Positions 6,215 to 6,331 of a DNA stretch of 6,331 bases are shown one piece after another (within the stretch, counting starts at the first letter, position 1; each line of letters starts with the position of its first letter). Under the pieces are notes generated by a model. That model worked only from the letters and a program-made list of their open reading frames with translations, did not search any database and had not been told where the DNA came from. The position numbers and the translations under genes are program-made. The stretch is from Kiloniellales bacterium (GTDB lineage: Bacteria; Pseudomonadota; Alphaproteobacteria; Kiloniellales; JAKSBE01), in the NCBI GenBank assembly GCA_030067055.1, contig JASJAL010000357.1:1-6331 (forward strand), given 5' to 3'.

Positions 6215-6331
6215 CTACTTTACGTAGATCGTGACCCGCCGGGAGACCAGCGGTGGATTGTGGGGGACGTGGTCGTGGTCGCCCATGACCAGCTGCAGGG
6301 TATGGCGCCCTGGCGGCAGGTCGAGCATCAC
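6215..6331 (-). CDS. DUF4399 family protein, C-terminal 38 residues only (5' end beyond window)
   Basis: Reading the minus strand from the right edge gives an open frame of 38 codons ending at TAG (6217-6215). It contains LPPGRHTLQLVMGDHDHVPH, then NPPLVSRRVTIYVK. The pattern LPPGxHTLQLxxGDxxHxPHxPP at the extreme C-terminus is what I know from DUF4399 proteins, small and usually exported with a His-rich conserved core of unknown function. The window cuts off the N-terminal part, including any signal peptide. It is convergent with the FGE-fold gene. The internal ATG at the edge is not a believable start because the family is about 140 aa. Confidence 0.75.
   Translation of the reverse strand: MMLDLPPGRHTLQLVMGDHDHVPHNPPLVSRRVTIYVK

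Noticed and set aside
6215..6331. Selenocysteine or frameshift explanations for the short frame at the right edge
   Set aside because: The frame is simply cut by the window edge; its sequence matches the normal C-terminus of a DUF4399 protein with an ordinary TAG stop.

Overview
The window looks like chromosomal DNA of a GC-rich alphaproteobacterium. The strongest evidence is a clear ChpT histidine phosphotransferase gene, since ChpT belongs to the alphaproteobacterial CtrA phosphorelay. A small DUF3553 protein, also typical of that class, supports this. The tone is that of a Rhodospirillales-like genome, but I cannot name a genus. Nothing points to a plasmid, phage or transposon: there are no IS elements, integrases, CRISPR arrays or RNA genes.

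Left part (1-3598, minus strand): a two-gene formate dehydrogenase operon. The first gene, at the right, encodes a fused FdsG-FdsB-like diaphorase subunit (2Fe-2S thioredoxin-fold domain followed by an FMN/NADH/4Fe-4S domain). It overlaps by 4 bp (ATGA) the gene for the bis-MGD molybdenum/tungsten catalytic subunit, which runs off the left edge after 629 codons. Together they would form a soluble cytoplasmic NAD-dependent formate dehydrogenase. This two-subunit layout resembles Methylobacterium FDH1 more than the three-gene FdsGBA arrangement.

Middle (3599-4740): a 150-bp leader precedes the fdh operon. Next comes a short DUF3553 gene on the same strand, then a divergent intergenic region, then chpT on the plus strand. 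The divergent region carries two identical perfect palindromes, TGGTATACCA, exactly 33 bp apart. They resemble operators of FCD-type GntR regulators, and this is the most distinctive regulatory signal in the window.

Right part (4741-6331): a 193-bp gap after chpT holds a weak hairpin and a near-match to a CtrA box. It is followed by a secreted protein with a signal peptide, an SH3-like domain and a formylglycine-generating-enzyme-fold (FGE/SUMF1) domain that lacks the catalytic cysteine pair. After its stop lies a very long GC-rich hairpin, then the 3' end of a convergent minus-strand gene (DUF4399 family) that enters from the right edge.

The formate dehydrogenase genes form one functional unit. 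The other genes have no evident metabolic link to it. I did not find a clearly new multi-gene system here; the most worthwhile leads are the twin operators and the CtrA-like site.
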